From Actinomycetes bacterium (GTDB taxonomy: Bacteria; Actinomycetota; Acidimicrobiia; Acidimicrobiales; RAAP-2), in assembly GCA_021791615.1 (NCBI GenBank), contig JAJYWG010000127.1, forward strand, positions 1 to 8,213: DNA of 8,213 bases, given 5' to 3'. The notes under the pieces were generated by a model, which was given only the letters and a program-made list of their open reading frames with translations, searched no databases and was not told the DNA's origin. Numbering within the stretch: position 1 is the stretch's first letter; the number at the start of each line of letters is the position of its first letter. A program made the translations under genes and the position numbers. Positions 5,697 to 8,213 of this stretch are shown here, one piece after another.

Positions 5697-7559
5697 CTAA
5701 TCCTGATGGAGACGGAACGGGACCCTGGCCACGATCACGTCGGTACGCCGGCGCAACACGTTGGCAAGGATCACATCGCGCTGGTTCTGCAATAGACGAT
5801 GCCTCCACTTGCGCGGTTCGACCTCGGGGATCAGGACCAGTACCTGTCCGTATGCCCGGATCTCGGGCGAGCCGAGGAAGCTGAGCATCGGCGTCGCAAT
5901 GGAATGGTTGGCGGCATGGAGGATGACCAAGTCAACGCCAGGGTCCCAGCGATCCCACTCTGCCCGCAAGGTAGCCGCCCGATCCTTGTCGAACTGGACG
6001 CTTGCAGCCACCACCTCTTCGCTGAGTGACCGTGCTGAGCTCAAGGATGCCTCGGTCATGCGGGACACGCCGGTGACCGTAACCACCACCAGGCTCTTGT
6101 GGACTCCTGGTTTCGTGGCGAGAGATCCCAGGCTCATCTCCTTTTCGGCGTCGATGTAGTACTTGGAGATACGGGAGAACAGCAGGATGAGCCCGGGGAT
6201 GGCGATCACCACGACCCACGCACCCGACGAGAACTTGGTCACCAGGAAGATGACGGTGGCCACTGCGGTCATGAGCGCACCCGTCCCGTTCAGCAACGCT
6301 CGAGCCCACCACCGTTTCGGTCTCTCGCCTACCCAGTGCCGGACCAGCCCACCCTGAGCCAGGGTGAATCCGGTGAACACCCCGATGGCGTAGAGCGGGA
6401 TGAGAGCGTTGGTGTCGGCGTCGACCACGATCAGAAGAAGACCGGCCAGCACGGCCAGTACCACTACTCCGTAGCGGTAGACCGGACGGTCGGCCCGGAG
6501 CCCGAACACGTGAGGCACCAGATTGTCGCGGGCGAGCAGGCTGGCCAACACCGGGAGCCCGCCGAACGAGGTATTGGCCGCCAGGGCCAAGATCACCGTG
6601 GTGGACAAGTCGATGACGTAGTAGATGGGGCCTGGACCGACAGATGCTCTGGTGATCTGGCTGAGCACCGTCTGACTGGCGACGGGACCGATGTGGAACC
6701 GGACGACGAGGAATGCCAGGCCCAACAGCATGGTGCCGAGGATGCCGCCGAGCAGAAGTTCGGTTCGCATGGCCCTACGCGCCTTGGGGGCCCGAAAGGC
6801 CGGCACGTCGTTCGCGATGGCCTCGACCCCGGTGAGCGCGCTCAAGCCGTTGGCGAACGCCTTGAGCAGGATGAGTACCCCGACCGCGGCGGCGACCTTG
6901 GGCAGCACCACGGGGTGGTAGCCGGCATTCACAGCCGGGTGCGACCGTGCTATTCCGGCAACGATCACCACGTAGATGCCGATGACGAAGACCGCGGTGG
7001 GCAATAGGAAGGTTCTGGCGCTGGTGGCGATGCCTCGCAGGTTTAGAGCGGTCAGCAGCGCCAGAATGCCGAGCGCGATGGGGAGGGCGTCGGGGCCGAG
7101 GCTGGGAAATGCAGACACCAGTGCCGCCACCCCCGCGGCGATCGACACTGCCACGGTCAGGACGTAGTCGACGACGAGGCTAGCCGCAGCCAGGTGGCTT
7201 ACCCGGGGCCCGAGGTTGGCTTTGGAGACTGCATAGCTGCCGCCCCCGTCGGGGTATGCCTCGATGACTTGGCGATAGGAGAACACCAAGATGACCAGCA
7301 GGATGACGATGGCGACCGTGATCGGCTCGATCTTGGCCAGGGCCCCTGCACCGGCGGTCGCTAGCACCACCAGCATGGCCTCGGGCCCGTAGGCCACGGA
7401 GCTGATGGCATCGAGGGACAGGGCGGGAATGCCCTCGATGCTGGTGATCTGGCGCCTACCCGAGTCGTCCTCGTCGGTGGTCCAAGAGTCTGCTCCGGTC
7501 GTCACTTTGTCGTCGCCGGCGGACTTCTCGCTGCCGCGGCTACTACCCGCTCGCCTCAT
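5697..7559 (-). CDS. KimA-type potassium transporter (KUP/APC superfamily)
   Basis: The 620-aa protein has an acidic N-terminal tail (about 1-38), about 12 membrane helices (about 45-465) and a soluble C-terminal domain (about 480-620) like the cytoplasmic domain of KimA. Signature segments match Bacillus KimA: LDAISSVAYGPEA, YPDGGGSYAVSKANLG, VDYVLTVAVS, GLSALTGVEAIAND, LAANTSF, LIPLYAIGVF. The positions reported as ion- or proton-handling in KimA (D36, Y43, D117, T121, S125, T230, E233, Y377) correspond at an offset of 13-14 to Asp50, Tyr57, Asp131, Thr135, Ser139, Thr243, Glu246 and Tyr390, all unchanged. Proton-coupled K+ import at the cytoplasmic membrane is therefore the likely role. 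ATG 7559 is preferred over TTG 7601 because AGGG lies 8 nt upstream. It follows the damaged aldolase by 42 nt. I see no c-di-AMP riboswitch upstream. A related amino-acid permease role is the alternative. Confidence 0.85.
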   Translation of the reverse strand: MRRAGSSRGSEKSAGDDKVTTGADSWTTDEDDSGRRQITSIEGIPALSLDAISSVAYGPEAMLVVLATAGAGALAKIEPITVAIVILLVILVFSYRQVIEAYPDGGGSYAVSKANLGPRVSHLAAASLVVDYVLTVAVSIAAGVAALVSAFPSLGPDALPIALGILALLTALNLRGIATSARTFLLPTAVFVIGIYVVIVAGIARSHPAVNAGYHPVVLPKVAAAVGVLILLKAFANGLSALTGVEAIANDVPAFRAPKARRAMRTELLLGGILGTMLLGLAFLVVRFHIGPVASQTVLSQITRASVGPGPIYYVIDLSTTVILALAANTSFGGLPVLASLLARDNLVPHVFGLRADRPVYRYGVVVLAVLAGLLLIVVDADTNALIPLYAIGVFTGFTLAQGGLVRHWVGERPKRWWARALLNGTGALMTAVATVIFLVTKFSSGAWVVVIAIPGLILLFSRISKYYIDAEKEMSLGSLATKPGVHKSLVVVTVTGVSRMTEASLSSARSLSEEVVAASVQFDKDRAATLRAEWDRWDPGVDLVILHAANHSIATPMLSFLGSPEIRAYGQVLVLIPEVEPRKWRHRLLQNQRDVILANVLRRRTDVIVARVPFRLHQD

Positions 7560-7601
7560 AACGACTTCCCTATCCTCTCGGCCGGCCCGTTGCGCCAACA
7601 A

Positions 7602-8213
7602 TCACCCAGGGCTCGTTCGCGAGATTCCAGCCCGCACGTTGCGCGAGGCTTCGAGGGCGAGACCGTAGGGGGAGAAGAGCAATGAAGAACGCATCGGCGG
7701 CAGCGACCGCACCGGCCTGAAAGACCGCGGTGACTCGCGCGTCGACTCCCGCAACCGTGGCTCTGAGATGGCTCTTTGTCGGGCTGGCCCGCCGGCATGA
7801 TAGACGTCCTTGCCCTCTGATCCACCTCCCGAGTTGATGAGCCCGATTCGGCCCAGATAGCAGTTGGCCACTTGCCAGCGGTTTAGGCCGACGGCGTGGT
7901 CGGTGGTGAGCTCGGAATAGACGAGTGAGTCGGTCTTTCGGAAGTCCACCGCGGGGTACCCGCTGTTGCAGGTGGCCTGCTTCTGCTTGATGAGGTCAGC
8001 TTCGATAGTCACGCCGAGGTGGTTGGCTTGGCCGGTGAGGTCTGCGGCGGTCTCGTAGTCGACGCCGTCGTGCTCGAAGGCCTGGCGGACCGAGGCGAAG
8101 AAGACCTGGCAGGCGTGGTTCGGGTAAGTGAGCAGCTCGTTGTGGTTGAGCTTCACGATGAACGGGATGCGGTGGGCGTAGCGACGAGCGACCGTGCCGA
8201 GCACTCCCAAGGT
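7602..8213 (-). pseudogene. Class I fructose-bisphosphate aldolase, deleted and 5' cut by window edge
   Basis: The minus-strand frame enters from the right edge and carries class I (FbaB/DhnA-type) aldolase motifs: [20 protein letters not shown] and [11 protein letters not shown], then [10 protein letters not shown], then [53 protein letters not shown]. Compared with E. coli FbaB as I recall it, about 50 residues of the barrel between the QAF and DGVDY motifs are missing, in frame, at about 8070-8078. After SGGGSEGKD (to about 7806) homology ends: the expected EAVRTAVINKRAGG-type C-terminus is replaced by an unrelated Arg/Ser-rich tail running to the stop at 7602. The first ~115 residues lie beyond the window. 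The enzyme normally cleaves fructose-1,6-bisphosphate in glycolysis/gluconeogenesis; with core strands lost it is very unlikely to work. The KimA-type gene follows on the same strand. Confidence 0.82.

Noticed and set aside
6099..7007. 302-aa plus-strand frame inside the transporter region
   Set aside because: His/Asp/Gln/Gly-rich shadow of the hydrophobic KimA-type gene on the other strand.
7560..7800. Possible c-di-AMP (ydaO-yuaA) riboswitch upstream of the KimA-type gene
   Set aside because: A GGGAGTCGACG-like stretch hints at it, but the conserved blocks and pairing of the motif are not visible by eye; a covariance search would decide.

Overview
The window is high-GC DNA with actinobacterial character: strong G/C preference at third codon positions, GTG/TTG starts, and ATG starts preceded at leaderless distance by -10-like hexamers. 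Acidimicrobiia-like or related soil/freshwater lineages would fit, but the taxon cannot be fixed from the sequence alone. It is accessory or decaying ground rather than a clean housekeeping operon: three of the recognisable genes are broken, and toxin-antitoxin (TA) genes or their remnants lie beside two of the breaks.

Layout, left to right. 106-748 (+): an intact vapBC-type TA pair (RHH antitoxin, PIN-domain RNase toxin) with a palindrome at its promoter. 976-1437 (+): a 153-aa protein I do not recognise. 1707-3200 (+): a PAS-GGDEF-EAL cyclic-di-GMP protein whose EAL domain stops about 75 residues early. 3201-3278 (+): directly after that stop, the last 24 codons of a second, diverged vapC. 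3539-3715 (-): a 58-aa two-helix membrane protein. 3963-4523 (+): a Ser/Gly/Thr-rich lipoprotein, divergent from the small membrane gene across a shared promoter region. 4822-5040 (-): a short HicB-like antitoxin, with what looks like the last 30 codons of a hicA toxin overlapping its start (5033-5125). 5156-5443 (-): the first 95 residues of a glycogen-debranching-enzyme-type N-terminal domain, cut off just before the hicA remnant. 5697-7559 (-): a full-length KimA-type (KUP/APC superfamily) potassium transporter that keeps all the ion-binding positions I can align. 7602-8213 (-): a class I fructose-bisphosphate aldolase running off the right edge, with an internal in-frame loss of about 50 codons and a replaced C-terminus.

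The most interesting pattern is that two unrelated truncated genes (EAL and debranching enzyme) each end at a stop codon followed, in the same reading frame, by the 3' tail of a TA toxin gene (vapC, hicA). With the deleted aldolase, this suggests repeated deletion or recombination around TA modules, or an assembly artefact, which must be excluded. The intact working parts are the vapBC pair, the potassium transporter, the lipoprotein, the small membrane protein, the unknown 153-aa protein and probably an active diguanylate cyclase (PAS-GGDEF). I see no RNA genes, IS elements or CRISPR arrays.
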